DNA of 64,000 bases from Streptomyces sp. NK15101. GTDB taxonomy: Bacteria > Actinomycetota > Actinomycetes > Streptomycetales > Streptomycetaceae. Both the position numbers and the translations under genes were made by a program. Positions 1 to 8,338 of this stretch are shown here, piece after piece. The DNA is taken from the NCBI RefSeq assembly GCF_020400725.1, contig NZ_JAINVG010000032.1, forward strand, positions 1 to 64,000, given 5' to 3'. Every line of letters starts with the position of its first letter. The stretch's first letter is position 1. The notes below the pieces were generated by a model. It made no database searches. It was not told the origin of the DNA and was given only the letters and a program-made list of their open reading frames with translations.

Positions 1-1431
1 GACGGCGGCACCGTCCTCAAGGCGAACGTCGTCACGCCCGCCGGAGCCGGCCCCGCCACCCGCCACCCCGTCATCGTGCTGCCCACCAGCTGGGCCATGC
101 CCCAGGTCGAGTACCTCGCCCAGGCCCAGAAGCTCGCCGACTCCGGCTACGTCGTGGTGAGTTACAACTCGCGCGGCTTCTGGCAGTCCGGCGGGGAGAT
201 CGAGACGGCGGGTCCCAAGGACGTCGCCGACGCCTCCAAGGTGATCGACTGGGCCCTCGCGAACACCCCGGCCGACCCGGAGCACATCGGCATGGCGGGA
301 GTGTCGTACGGCGCGGGGATCAGCCTGCTCGCCGCCGCCCACGACCCGCGGATCAAGGCCGTCGCGGCGCTCAGCGGCTGGGCCGACCTCATCGACTCCA
401 TCTACAGCGGCCGCACCCAGCACCTCCAGGCCGCCGCCCTGCTCGGCGGCGCCGGCTACCTCACCGGACGCCCCGGGCCCGAACTCCAGCAGATCCTGGG
501 CGACTTCCTCTCCTCCGACCTGGCCAAGGAGGAGGACATGATCGCCTGGGGCCGCAAGCGCTCCGCCGCCGAGCAGGTCGACCGGATCAACGCCAACGGC
601 GCCGCGATCATGCTCGGCAACGCCTGGGGCGACACCATCTTCCCGCCCAACCAGTACGCGAGCTTCTACGAGAGGCTCACCGGCCCCAAGCGCCTGGAGT
701 TCCGTCCGGGCGACCACGCCACCGCCGAGGCCACCGGCCTCCTCGGTCTGCCCAACGACACCTGGACCAGCGCCCACCGCTGGTTCGACCGCTACCTCAA
801 GGGCGTCGACAACGGCATCGACCGCGAGCAGCCGGTCCGGCTGAAGCCCCGGTCCGACGCCGGCTACGAGGGCTACCCCGACTGGAAGTCCCTCGACGCG
901 AACCGGCGGAAGTTCGACCTCGACGGTACGCAGCGGATCTGGGCGAACGTAGACTCCGGCGCCGACGGCGGTGTCGTCCTGCTCTCCAACCTCCTGGACC
1001 AGTTCTTCCAGGCCCCGCCCGTCGTCTCCGTCCCCCTCCTCCCCCGCGCCTTCGCCGGCGTCTGGCAGTCGGAGCGGTACGACACACCACAGCGGGTGCG
1101 CGGCACGGTGAAGGTGCACACCACGGTCAGCTCCACCAAGGAGAGCGGCACCCTCGTCGCGTACCTCTACGACGTGGGCCCGCTCGGGCTCGGCAAGCTG
1201 GTGAGCAACGCCCCGTACACCTTCCACGACCGGACCCCGGGACAGCCGTTCGGCGTCGACCTGGAGCTCTTCTCGACGGCCTACGACGTCCCGGCCGGGC
1301 ACCGGCTCGCGCTGGTCGTCGACACCGTGGACCCGCTCTACATCGAGCACAACCCGACCGGCGCGCAGCTGACCTTCTCGTCCCCCACGGCCGACCCCTC
1401 GTACGTGTCGGTCCCGCTGCGGGCTGAGTGA
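1..1431 (+). CDS. CocE/NonD-type alpha/beta hydrolase (X-Pro dipeptidyl-peptidase S15 family), 5' partial
   Basis: The reading frame is open from the first base, so the N-terminus lies outside the window. The visible part has the S15/CocE fold: a nucleophile elbow GVSYGAG with Ser at residue 102 counted from the window edge, an Asp at about 211 in GDTIFPP and a His at about 239 in GDHATAE, giving a plausible Ser-Asp-His triad. The last 150 residues or so look like the beta-rich X-Pro_dipep_C domain. Members hydrolyse amide or ester bonds of peptides or acylated small molecules; the substrate cannot be inferred. It converges on the amino acid transporter operon and shares a terminator hairpin with it. 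Confidence 0.88.
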   Translation, partial: DGGTVLKANVVTPAGAGPATRHPVIVLPTSWAMPQVEYLAQAQKLADSGYVVVSYNSRGFWQSGGEIETAGPKDVADASKVIDWALANTPADPEHIGMAGVSYGAGISLLAAAHDPRIKAVAALSGWADLIDSIYSGRTQHLQAAALLGGAGYLTGRPGPELQQILGDFLSSDLAKEEDMIAWGRKRSAAEQVDRINANGAAIMLGNAWGDTIFPPNQYASFYERLTGPKRLEFRPGDHATAEATGLLGLPNDTWTSAHRWFDRYLKGVDNGIDREQPVRLKPRSDAGYEGYPDWKSLDANRRKFDLDGTQRIWANVDSGADGGVVLLSNLLDQFFQAPPVVSVPLLPRAFAGVWQSERYDTPQRVRGTVKVHTTVSSTKESGTLVAYLYDVGPLGLGKLVSNAPYTFHDRTPGQPFGVDLELFSTAYDVPAGHRLALVVDTVDPLYIEHNPTGAQLTFSSPTADPSYVSVPLRAE

Positions 1432-1437
1432 TCACCG

Positions 1438-1491
1438 GCTGCTGCCGGGCGGGTGCGGCTCCCCGCCCGCTACCGCTGTCCCGGCAGCAGC
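1438..1491. terminator. Bidirectional stem-loop between convergent genes
   Basis: A 12-bp perfect inverted repeat (GCTGCTGCCGGG at 1438-1449 and its complement at 1480-1491) encloses a second GGGCGGG/CCCGCCC stem. It lies just after the hydrolase stop and covers the last codons of the permease on the other strand, so it can end transcription from both sides. There is no U-tract, as is common in Streptomyces. Confidence 0.6.
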
Positions 1492-2327
1492 GTCCCCGGT
1501 TCGGCCGGGGCGACGTCCACGGCCTTCGTCTTCGGGCTGCGGCGCTCCCTGCGGGCCACCCAGGTGGCGAACCAGGAGAGCAGCATGCACATCCCGATGT
1601 AGATCGGTGAGATGACGAGGACGACGGGGATGAACGGCAGGTCGTAGTCGAGGTCGGACGCGATCAGCTTGCCCGCGTGCAGGAACTCCTCGTAGGTGAT
1701 GAGGAAGCCGAGCGAGGTGTCCTTGAGGGCGACCACGAGCTGGCTGATGATGGCCGGCAGCATGGCGCGGACGGCCTGTGGCACCAGGACGTACGCCATC
1801 ACCTGGGTCTTGCGCATGCCCAGCGCGTACGCGGCCTCGCCCTGGCCGCGTGCGACGGCGTGGACGCCGGTGCGGAAGACCTCGGCGAGCACGGAGCCGT
1901 TGTAGAGGGTCAGGCCGGCGACGAGCGCGGGCAGCGGCTGCACCTTGAGCGCCACGAAGATGAAGAAGATCATCACGAGGACGGGCATGGCGCGGAAGAA
2001 CTCGACGAGCAGGGTCGAGAGCCGGCGCGGCACCCGGTGCTCGGAGAGGCGGCCGGCGGCGAGGACGGCGCCGAGGGCGAGCGAGAGCACCGAGGCGCAG
2101 GCGAAGGCCTTGAGGGTGTTGCCCAGGCCCCTGAGCAGCAGCTCCTGGATGCCCTCGTACGCGAAGGGCGTCCACTTGGCGGAGGTGAACTGCCCGGTGT
2201 CGAAGAGGAGGTGCAGGACCCAGCCGGCCAGCGCGACGAGGACCGCGGTGGACGCGAGTCCGTAGAGGAGATGGCGCCGCCGGGCGGCCGGCCCCGGGAT
2301 GTCGTAGAGGGCGGTGGACTCGGTCAT
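1470..2327 (-). CDS. gluD: Polar amino acid ABC transporter permease (GluD-like)
   Basis: A 285-residue inner-membrane permease of the HisM/GltK type with about five hydrophobic segments and the EAA-type cytoplasmic loop (around RGQGEAAYALGMRKTQ). It pairs with the upstream permease to form the channel of a glutamate/polar amino acid importer. The start ATG overlaps the stop of the preceding permease by 4 bp (2324-2327), so the two are translationally coupled. The family is certain; glutamate as substrate is inferred from the gluABCD-like order. Confidence 0.88.
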   Translation of the reverse strand: MTESTALYDIPGPAARRRHLLYGLASTAVLVALAGWVLHLLFDTGQFTSAKWTPFAYEGIQELLLRGLGNTLKAFACASVLSLALGAVLAAGRLSEHRVPRRLSTLLVEFFRAMPVLVMIFFIFVALKVQPLPALVAGLTLYNGSVLAEVFRTGVHAVARGQGEAAYALGMRKTQVMAYVLVPQAVRAMLPAIISQLVVALKDTSLGFLITYEEFLHAGKLIASDLDYDLPFIPVVLVISPIYIGMCMLLSWFATWVARRERRSPKTKAVDVAPAEPGTLLPGQR

Positions 2328-2968
2328 CGGGCGACTCCCCAGCGCTTCTCCATGAGGTTGAAGACGGCGCTGATGGCGAGGGTGATGATCAGGTATCCGA
2401 CGGCGATCCAGACGAAGGTCCAGACGATGTCGTAGCCGAGTTCGCCGAGGGTCTTGTAGGTGCCGAGGAGTTCGGTGACGCTGAACGCCCCGGCGATCGC
2501 CGAGTTCTTGGCGAGGGCGATCAGGGCGGAGCCGATGGGCGGGATGACCGTGCGGAAGGCCTGCGGCAGGACGATCGCGGAGAGGGTCTGGGAGAAGGTC
2601 ATGCCCAGGCTGCGGGCGGCCTCGCCCTGGCCGCGCGGCACGGTGTTGACGCCGGAGCGCAGCGCCTCGCAGATGAAGGCGGAGGTGTAGCAGCCGAGCG
2701 CGAGGACGGCGAACGCCTCGAAGGGGAGCACGAGTCCGAAGCGGGGCAGGCCCAGCATGACGGCGAAGAAGAGCAGGGTCAGCGGGGTGTTGCGCAGGAC
2801 GGTGACCCAGACCGTGCCGAAGACCCGGAAGGAACCGATGGGCGCGACCCGGAAGGAGGCCATGACGAAGCCCAGGACGAGGGCGAGCGCCGAGGAGTAG
2901 ACGGTGAGTTCGACGGTGCCGAGGAAACCCTCGGCGTAGAGCGAGAAGTTGTCTGTCAGTACGTCCAT
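2324..2968 (-). CDS. gluC: Polar amino acid ABC transporter permease (GluC-like)
   Basis: A 214-residue permease starting MDVLTDNFSL, with the HisM/GlnP family TM pattern and the conserved EAA loop RGQGEAARSLGMTFSQ. It is shorter than its partner at the N-terminus, as is usual for the GluC subunit. It sits 17 bp after the binding-protein gene and overlaps the next permease by 4 bp, completing an ATPase-binding protein-permease-permease operon on the minus strand. Confidence 0.9.
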   Translation of the reverse strand: MDVLTDNFSLYAEGFLGTVELTVYSSALALVLGFVMASFRVAPIGSFRVFGTVWVTVLRNTPLTLLFFAVMLGLPRFGLVLPFEAFAVLALGCYTSAFICEALRSGVNTVPRGQGEAARSLGMTFSQTLSAIVLPQAFRTVIPPIGSALIALAKNSAIAGAFSVTELLGTYKTLGELGYDIVWTFVWIAVGYLIITLAISAVFNLMEKRWGVAR

Positions 2969-2985
2969 GTCAGCGGTGGGGGTCC

Positions 2986-3903
2986 TCAGTCGGACGGGTA
3001 GCGGTCGATGGCGGGCGGCTTCGGGGCGGGGACCCCGGAGAGGCCGAGGGTGGCGTCGTACGCCTTCTTCCAGTCGCCGTTCTTCTCGTGGGCCGCGATG
3101 GCGTCGTCGAGGGCGAGGCGCAGGGCGGTGTCGCCGTGCGGGACGCCGATGCCGTACGGCTCCTCGGAGAACGGCCTGCCGACGACCTGGAGTTCGCCGG
3201 GGACCTTGGCGGCGTAGCCCATGAGGATCGTGTCGTCGGTGGTGACCGCGTCGACCTGGTAGGTCAGCAGGTTGTCCACGCAGACGGAGTAGGTGTCGTA
3301 GGCGACGAGTTCGGCCTTCGGGTAGTCCTTCTCGATGCGCTGGTACGGGGTGGAGCCGGCGGCCGAGCAGACCCGCTTGCCGGCCAGGTCCTGCGGCCCG
3401 TGGATGTCGTTCTCGTCGGTGCGGACCAGGAGGGACTGGCCGGCCTGGTAGTAGGGGCCGGCGAAGCCGACGAGCTTCTTGCGGTTGTCGTTGATGGTGT
3501 ACGTGCCGACGTAGTAGTCGATCTGCCCGTTCTGCAGGGCCGTCTCGCGGTTGGCCGAGGCGATGGTGCGGAAGTCGACGCCGGCCGGGTCGAAGCCGAG
3601 GGAGGCGGCCGTCATCTTGGCGATCTCGATGTCGAAGCCGGAGTAGCGGCCGGTGGCCGGGTCCTTCTCGCCCATGTAGGGCTGGTCCTCCTTGGCTCCG
3701 ACGACGAGCCGGCCTCTCCTCTTCGCCCGGTTCCAGGTGGCTGAGTCCGGCAGGGCGAAGCCCGACTCGACGCGGTAGAGGGGGATTTGGTCGGGCTGCG
3801 GGCCCTTGACGGGCGGGCTGCCCTCCTTGCCGCAGCCGCCGAGCGCCGCCGTCACGGCGAGCAGCAGGGCGAGCGCGGCGGGGGTCCGGTGCGTGCGCTG
3901 CAT
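2986..3903 (-). CDS. gluB: Polar amino acid ABC transporter substrate-binding lipoprotein (GluB-like)
   Basis: About 305 residues with a lipoprotein signal (arginine-containing N-terminus, hydrophobic stretch, lipobox ending GGC), then a bilobal SBP_bac_3 domain typical of glutamate/glutamine-binding proteins (GFDIEIAKMTAASLG, AGKRVCSAAGSTPYQRI). The ATG at 3903 was chosen because GGTGGGA lies just before it; a GTG at 3912 is an in-frame alternative. It follows the ATPase gene by a few bases and is the extracytoplasmic receptor of this importer. Confidence 0.9.
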   Translation of the reverse strand: MQRTHRTPAALALLLAVTAALGGCGKEGSPPVKGPQPDQIPLYRVESGFALPDSATWNRAKRRGRLVVGAKEDQPYMGEKDPATGRYSGFDIEIAKMTAASLGFDPAGVDFRTIASANRETALQNGQIDYYVGTYTINDNRKKLVGFAGPYYQAGQSLLVRTDENDIHGPQDLAGKRVCSAAGSTPYQRIEKDYPKAELVAYDTYSVCVDNLLTYQVDAVTTDDTILMGYAAKVPGELQVVGRPFSEEPYGIGVPHGDTALRLALDDAIAAHEKNGDWKKAYDATLGLSGVPAPKPPAIDRYPSD

Positions 3904-3916
3904 GGTTCCCACCCGG

Positions 3917-4663
3917 TCAGTGCTTGAGGATCTTGGAGAGGAAGTCCTTGGCGCGCTCGCTGCGCGGGGCGGTGAAGAACTCCTCCGGCGTGCGGTCCTC
4001 GACGATCTTCCCGTCGGCCATGAAGACCACGCGGTTGGCGGCGGAGCGCGCGAAGCCCATCTCGTGGGTCACGACCACCATCGTCATTCCCTCGCGGGCG
4101 AGTTGCCGCATGACCTCCAGGACCTCGTTGATCATCTCCGGGTCGAGTGCCGAGGTCGGCTCGTCGAAGAGGAGGGCCTTGGGGTCCATGGCGAGGGCGC
4201 GGGCGATCGCCACGCGCTGCTGCTGACCACCGGAGAGCTGGGCCGGGTACTTGTCGGCGTGCGCGGCGAGTCCGACCCGGTCGAGGAGTTCGCGCGAACG
4301 CCGGTCGGCCTCCTCCTTCTTGCGCTTGCGGACCTTGATCTGCGCGAGGGAGACGTTCGCGAGGACGGTCTTGTGCGCGAAGAGGTTGAAGGACTGGAAG
4401 ACCATGCCGACCTCGGCGCGCAGCCGGGCCAGCGCCCCGCCCTCCTCGGGGAGGGGCCTGCCGTCGATGACGATCTCGCCGGACTCGACGCTCTCCAGCC
4501 GGTTCATCGCGCGGCAGAGGGTGGACTTGCCGGATCCGGAGGGACCGATGACCACGACCACCTCCCCGCGTCCGACGGTGAGGTCGATGGACCGGAGGAC
4601 GTGCAGCGCGCCGTAGTGCTTGTTGACGCCACGCAGTTCGATCAGCGGATCGACGACGGCCAT
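3917..4663 (-). CDS. gluA: Polar amino acid ABC transporter ATP-binding protein (GluA-like)
   Basis: A 248-residue ABC ATPase with Walker A GPSGSGKST (about 40-48), Q-loop VFQSFNLF, signature LSGGQQQR, Walker B ALLFDEPTSALDPE and switch His in VVTHEMGF. The sequence is of the GlnQ/HisP/GluA type that energises polar amino acid uptake. It is the first gene of the minus-strand operon, so the promoter is expected in 4664-4813. Confidence 0.93.
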   Translation of the reverse strand: MAVVDPLIELRGVNKHYGALHVLRSIDLTVGRGEVVVVIGPSGSGKSTLCRAMNRLESVESGEIVIDGRPLPEEGGALARLRAEVGMVFQSFNLFAHKTVLANVSLAQIKVRKRKKEEADRRSRELLDRVGLAAHADKYPAQLSGGQQQRVAIARALAMDPKALLFDEPTSALDPEMINEVLEVMRQLAREGMTMVVVTHEMGFARSAANRVVFMADGKIVEDRTPEEFFTAPRSERAKDFLSKILKH

Positions 4664-4813
4664 GCGCTGCCCTGCCCCGTTTCTCAGCGGTGTCGCGGTC
4701 AGCGCAAACTATCCATGAGAAAAAGGGACTTCACGCCCGACACGCATGAAAACGGAATAATCCGTATTTACTGCGGAAGGGTGGTGGGTGTGCGGTGCGG
4801 GGCGGCCCGGTAC
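4664..4813 (-). promoter_or_regulatory. gluA upstream region with an ACGGA-N4-TCCGT palindrome
   Basis: The 150-bp gap upstream of gluA is noticeably AT-richer than its surroundings. It contains an inverted repeat, ACGGA (4752-4756), ATAA, TCCGT (4761-4765), about 90 bp before the start codon. This is a candidate operator; no cognate regulator is encoded next to it, and no clear -35/-10 pair could be fixed. Confidence 0.4.
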
Positions 4814-5257
4814 TCAGTGCTCGGAGGCCTCCGCGTACACCTGGGAGAGCTGCGGCACGCCCGTCATCGCCCAGTCGAGACCGGCCTCGACGACCCGGAT
4901 CTCCCGGCCGGAGGCGAGCCGCACCACGGGGCCGCCGCCGGGCCACACCTGCCACCGGGCGCCCGGCACGTTCCTGACGATCACGGTGCCGAGGTAGAGC
5001 CCGGCGTCGTTCCCGAACCAGGGGAGCTCTTCAGGATCGTTTCGCCAGCGGGGCGGGAGCTGGTCGAGCTCCTGGAGGGAGCCGGGGGTGTCGTCCAGGG
5101 TCACTCCGGCCTCCGCGACGCGGGAACGCAGCAGCTCGCACTCGGAGAGGAGCTCGGCCACGCCCTCCGGGTCGCGGTCGAAGGCCGCGACCAGAGGGGA
5201 GCCCGCGGACTCGGGCTCATGTCGTTTGCGCCAGCCGTCCAGAAAGGGAATGTTCAT
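4814..5257 (-). CDS. Conserved actinomycete hypothetical protein (DUF6278-like)
   Basis: A 147-residue soluble protein with no signal peptide or membrane segment, starting MNIPFLDGWRKRHEP. It has a charged N-terminal half and a C-terminal half with a run of beta-like strands (GLYLGTVIVRNVPGARWQVWPGGG, positions about 90-115). I recall this type of protein next to exonuclease III genes in Streptomyces, where it is called DUF6278, but that assignment is from memory. The function is unknown. It lies 67 bp after the nuclease gene on the same strand. Confidence 0.7.
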   Translation of the reverse strand: MNIPFLDGWRKRHEPESAGSPLVAAFDRDPEGVAELLSECELLRSRVAEAGVTLDDTPGSLQELDQLPPRWRNDPEELPWFGNDAGLYLGTVIVRNVPGARWQVWPGGGPVVRLASGREIRVVEAGLDWAMTGVPQLSQVYAEASEH

Positions 5258-5324
5258 CCGAACAGCGTCGCACCGCCACCTCCCGGTCGACCACCCGGCG
5301 CGCGGTGATCTTCGTGAGCCGGCG

Positions 5325-6104
5325 TCAGACGTCGAGGTCGACGACCACCGGCGCGTGGTCCGAGGCGCCCTTGCCCTTGCGCTCCTCGCGGTCCACGTAG
5401 CTGTCGGAGACCGCCTCGGCGAAGGACTTGTTCCCGTAGACCAGGTCGATGCGCATGCCCTTGTTCTTCGGGAAGCCGAGCGCGCGGTAGTCCCAGTACG
5501 TGAAGGGGTGGTCGTACTTGAGGGGGCGCGGGACCACGTCGGTGAGACCGGTCTCGCGGAGCCCGGCGAGCGCGGCCCGCTCCGGCTCCGTCACGTGCGT
5601 GGCGCCCTCGAAGACGGCGATGTCCCACACGTCGTCGTCGGTCGGGGCGATGTTGTAGTCGCCGAGGACCGCGAAGGGGCGCTCCCCCGCCGCGTCCTCC
5701 GCGACGGCCGCCTTGAGCGCCTCCAGCCAGCGCAGCTTGTACGCGTAGTGCTCGTGGGCCACCTCGCGGCCGTTCGGCACGTACACCGACCAGACGCGGA
5801 CCGGGCCGCAGGTCGCGGAGACCGCCCGGGGCTCCTCGACACCGTCGTACTCCGGGCCGCCGGGCAGTCCGGTCGCCACGTCCGCGAGGCCGACCCGGGA
5901 GAGCAGGGCCACGCCGTTCCACCGCCCGGTGGCGTTGACCGCCGACTCGTAGCCCAGGGCGCGCAGCTCCTCGACGGGAAACTGCTCGGCGGTGCACTTG
6001 GTCTCCTGGATGCACAGCACGTCGGTGCCGCTGCTCTCCAGCCAGGCCAGGAGCCGGGGCAGCCGGGCGGTGATCGAATTGACGTTCCAGGTGGCGATGC
6101 GCAT
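5325..6104 (-). CDS. xth: Exodeoxyribonuclease III
   Basis: A 259-residue exonuclease/endonuclease/phosphatase-fold enzyme of the ExoIII/AP endonuclease family. Key residues are visible: Asn in WNVNSI near the start, Glu in IQETK, Tyr in VYVPNG, Asp/Asn in LGDYNIAP, and the C-terminal SDHAPV catalytic His. The family removes 3' blocks, degrades dsDNA 3'-5' and cuts at abasic sites in base excision repair. Length matches the family. No operon partner other than the small downstream hypothetical gene is evident. Confidence 0.94.
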   Translation of the reverse strand: MRIATWNVNSITARLPRLLAWLESSGTDVLCIQETKCTAEQFPVEELRALGYESAVNATGRWNGVALLSRVGLADVATGLPGGPEYDGVEEPRAVSATCGPVRVWSVYVPNGREVAHEHYAYKLRWLEALKAAVAEDAAGERPFAVLGDYNIAPTDDDVWDIAVFEGATHVTEPERAALAGLRETGLTDVVPRPLKYDHPFTYWDYRALGFPKNKGMRIDLVYGNKSFAEAVSDSYVDREERKGKGASDHAPVVVDLDV

Positions 6105-6143
6105 GGGCGCAAGCCTACTGGCGGGGTGTGACAGTGCGCGGAC

Positions 6144-6776
6144 TCAGAGCTCGGCGGAGGCGCCGGAGGCCAGCCGCGCGTGGGCCGTGCCGCCCAGCTC
6201 GCCGATCTGGCGGTCGTAGATCGGCCGCGCGAGATCGGTGAGCAGGGCGTCGTGGATGTCGTACGCCCGGCGCGGCTTGACCTCGCGCACGTAGTCGATG
6301 ACCTCGGAGATCTTGTTCCAGGGGGCCATGACGGGCAGCAGCAGCGTGTCGACCGGGTGGTCGGGCACGGTCAGCGCGTCACCGGGATGGAAGACGGCTC
6401 CGTCGACGAGGTAGCCCACGTTGGTGATGCGCGGGATGTCCGGGTGGATCACCGCGTGCAGTTCGCCGTGGACCTGGACGTCGAAGCCGGCCGCCGTGAA
6501 GGTGTCGCCGTGCCCGACCGTGTGCACCCGGCCCGGAAAGGCCGCCGAGAGCCGGTCGGCGACGCTGCGCAGCGTCCAGATCTCGGCGGCCCCGTTGGCC
6601 TCCAGGGCCGCGCGCAGCCGGCTCTCGTCGAAGTGGTCGGGGTGCTCGTGGGTCACGAGCAGCGCGTCCGCTCCGAGGACGGCGTCCTCCTCGGTGAACA
6701 TGCCGGGGTCGAGGACGAGCGTGCGGCCGTCCTTCTCCAGCCGCACGCAGGCGTGGGACTTCTTCGTCAGCTTCAC
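6144..6776 (-). CDS. MBL-fold metallo-hydrolase (UlaG-like)
   Basis: A 210-residue metallo-beta-lactamase-fold protein with the metal motif THEHPDH (His43, His45, Asp47, His48), further ligands in HAVIH and in FHPGD, and a final His in YDIHDALL. The short UlaG/YcbL-like architecture suggests a cytosolic hydrolase or lactonase of unknown substrate. It ends 40 bp before the exonuclease gene on the same strand and begins 10 bp after the PcaL-like gene, so the two may be co-transcribed. Confidence 0.88.
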   Translation of the reverse strand: MKLTKKSHACVRLEKDGRTLVLDPGMFTEEDAVLGADALLVTHEHPDHFDESRLRAALEANGAAEIWTLRSVADRLSAAFPGRVHTVGHGDTFTAAGFDVQVHGELHAVIHPDIPRITNVGYLVDGAVFHPGDALTVPDHPVDTLLLPVMAPWNKISEVIDYVREVKPRRAYDIHDALLTDLARPIYDRQIGELGGTAHARLASGASAEL

Positions 6777-6785
6777 ACCGTCAGG

Positions 6786-8042
6786 CTACGCCGGGGGCGT
6801 CGTCTCCTCCGCGATGACGCGGGCGACCACCCTCAGCGCCGTCTCGGCGGCCGGCAGACCGCAGTACACGCCCGTGTGGAGGACGATCTCGCGGAGCTCC
6901 TCGGGCGACAGGCCGTTGCGGAGGGCCGCCCGGGTGTGGTCGGCGAGGGCCTCCCGATGGCCCCCGGCGATGAGGGCGGTGAGGGTGACGGCGCTGCGGG
7001 TGCGCCGGTCGAGCCCCTCGCGGCTCCAGACCTCGCCCCACGCGTAGCGGGTGACGAGCTCCTGGAAGGCGCCGTCCGGGTCGTCGGCGAGGGCCTGGTC
7101 GACATGGGCGTCGCCGAGGACCTCGCGGCGCAGCCCGAGCCCCTTCTCGTACGGGTCGGGCCGGCCGGCCACGGCGGGCCCGGCCTCCGGGGCCGGGGCG
7201 GGCTCGACGACCGGCGCGGGCGGCACGGGCCGGGGCGGCACGGCCAGGATGCCGCCGGTCTCCTGGGCGGTGCCGGAGAAGTGCTCGGTGAGCAGGTCGG
7301 TGACGGCGGCCGGCTGCTCGACGGGGGCGAGGTGCGAGGCACCGGGGACGACGGCGAGCCGGGCGTCGGCGATGCCGGCGACCAGGGTGCGGGCCTCGGC
7401 GGGGCCGGTGACCTGGTCCTCGGAGCCGACGAGGACGAGGGCGGGGATGCCGATGCCGCCGAGGGCCTCGCGGACGTCGAAGACGGCGAGGGCCTCGCAG
7501 GCGGCGATGTAGCAGGCGGGGTCGGTGGTCCGGACCATCTGGACGGCCCAGTCGACGATGGCGGGCTGCGCCCCGGCGAAGAGCGGGGTGAACCACTGCT
7601 CGGGGGCGGTGCGGGCCATCGGCTCCAGGCCGTTGGTACGGACGATGACCCCCCGCTGGCGGAACTCGTCGGCGGTGCCGAACCGGGGCGAGGCGGCGAC
7701 CAGGGCGAGCGAGGCGACCCGGTGGGGCGCGCGGAGGGCGAGGTCGAGGCCGACGGCGCCGCCCAGGGAGCAGCCCGCGTATCCGAAGCGCTGGACGCCG
7801 AGCGCGTCGAGGGTGGCGAGGAGCCGGTCGCCGAGTTCGGCGACGGAGGTGAAGGGCTCCGCGGGCGCGCCCCCGTGTCCCGGCAGGTCGAAGCGGACGA
7901 CCCGCCACTCACGGCTGAGCTCCGGTATCTGCCGGTCCCACATGTGGAAGGTGGTGCCCAGTGATGGTCCGAGGACCAGGACCGGGGCGTCTTCTCGTCC
8001 GTCGACGCGGTATTGCAGGGTGTTCGTCGGTGTCTCGCTCAC
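6786..8042 (-). CDS. pcaL: Fused 3-oxoadipate enol-lactonase / 4-carboxymuconolactone decarboxylase
   Basis: A 418-residue two-domain protein. Residues 1 to about 255 are an alpha/beta hydrolase with nucleophile Ser92 in GCSLGGAVG (PcaD). A Pro/Ala-rich linker (about 265-290) leads to a carboxymuconolactone decarboxylase domain (about 292-418, with RRTRSAVTLTALIA and HTGVYCGLPAAE; PcaC). The fused form is known as PcaL in actinomycetes and performs two consecutive steps of the protocatechuate branch of the beta-ketoadipate pathway, giving 3-oxoadipate. No other pca gene is in the window, so the pathway assignment rests on the fusion itself. Confidence 0.88.
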   Translation of the reverse strand: MSETPTNTLQYRVDGREDAPVLVLGPSLGTTFHMWDRQIPELSREWRVVRFDLPGHGGAPAEPFTSVAELGDRLLATLDALGVQRFGYAGCSLGGAVGLDLALRAPHRVASLALVAASPRFGTADEFRQRGVIVRTNGLEPMARTAPEQWFTPLFAGAQPAIVDWAVQMVRTTDPACYIAACEALAVFDVREALGGIGIPALVLVGSEDQVTGPAEARTLVAGIADARLAVVPGASHLAPVEQPAAVTDLLTEHFSGTAQETGGILAVPPRPVPPAPVVEPAPAPEAGPAVAGRPDPYEKGLGLRREVLGDAHVDQALADDPDGAFQELVTRYAWGEVWSREGLDRRTRSAVTLTALIAGGHREALADHTRAALRNGLSPEELREIVLHTGVYCGLPAAETALRVVARVIAEETTPPA

Positions 8043-8338
8043 CCGCTCGACTCTCTCATCTCTCGTGCTGCCCCTGTGACGGAGGGCATGGTTGTACAGG
8101 CCCGACCAGGTGCAAGACCTCCCGGGCAGCGTAGCGTTCGAGGGCCGCCACGGTGCCGCCCCTCGTGGTGACCGGGTCCTGACCGGCGCGGAGCGAACGC
8201 CCCGTCACGCTCGACGCCCGGGATGTCCGGTCGATTGACAGGCCCCTCACTTGCGTGATCAATGGCCGTGCGCCGCTTCCCGGCGTGCTCGGGGGGGGGA
8301 CCACCCGGCGATGTGCGAGCAGTTGACAGGAGAGTCCG
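8043..8338. other. Divergent intergenic region, 296 bp
   Basis: No credible gene is seen here. It separates the divergent pcaL-like and lipoprotein genes and must hold both promoters. The only clear element is the ribosome binding site AGGAGAG just before the ATG at 8339. A run of nine G residues lies near 8291-8299. Confidence 0.5.
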
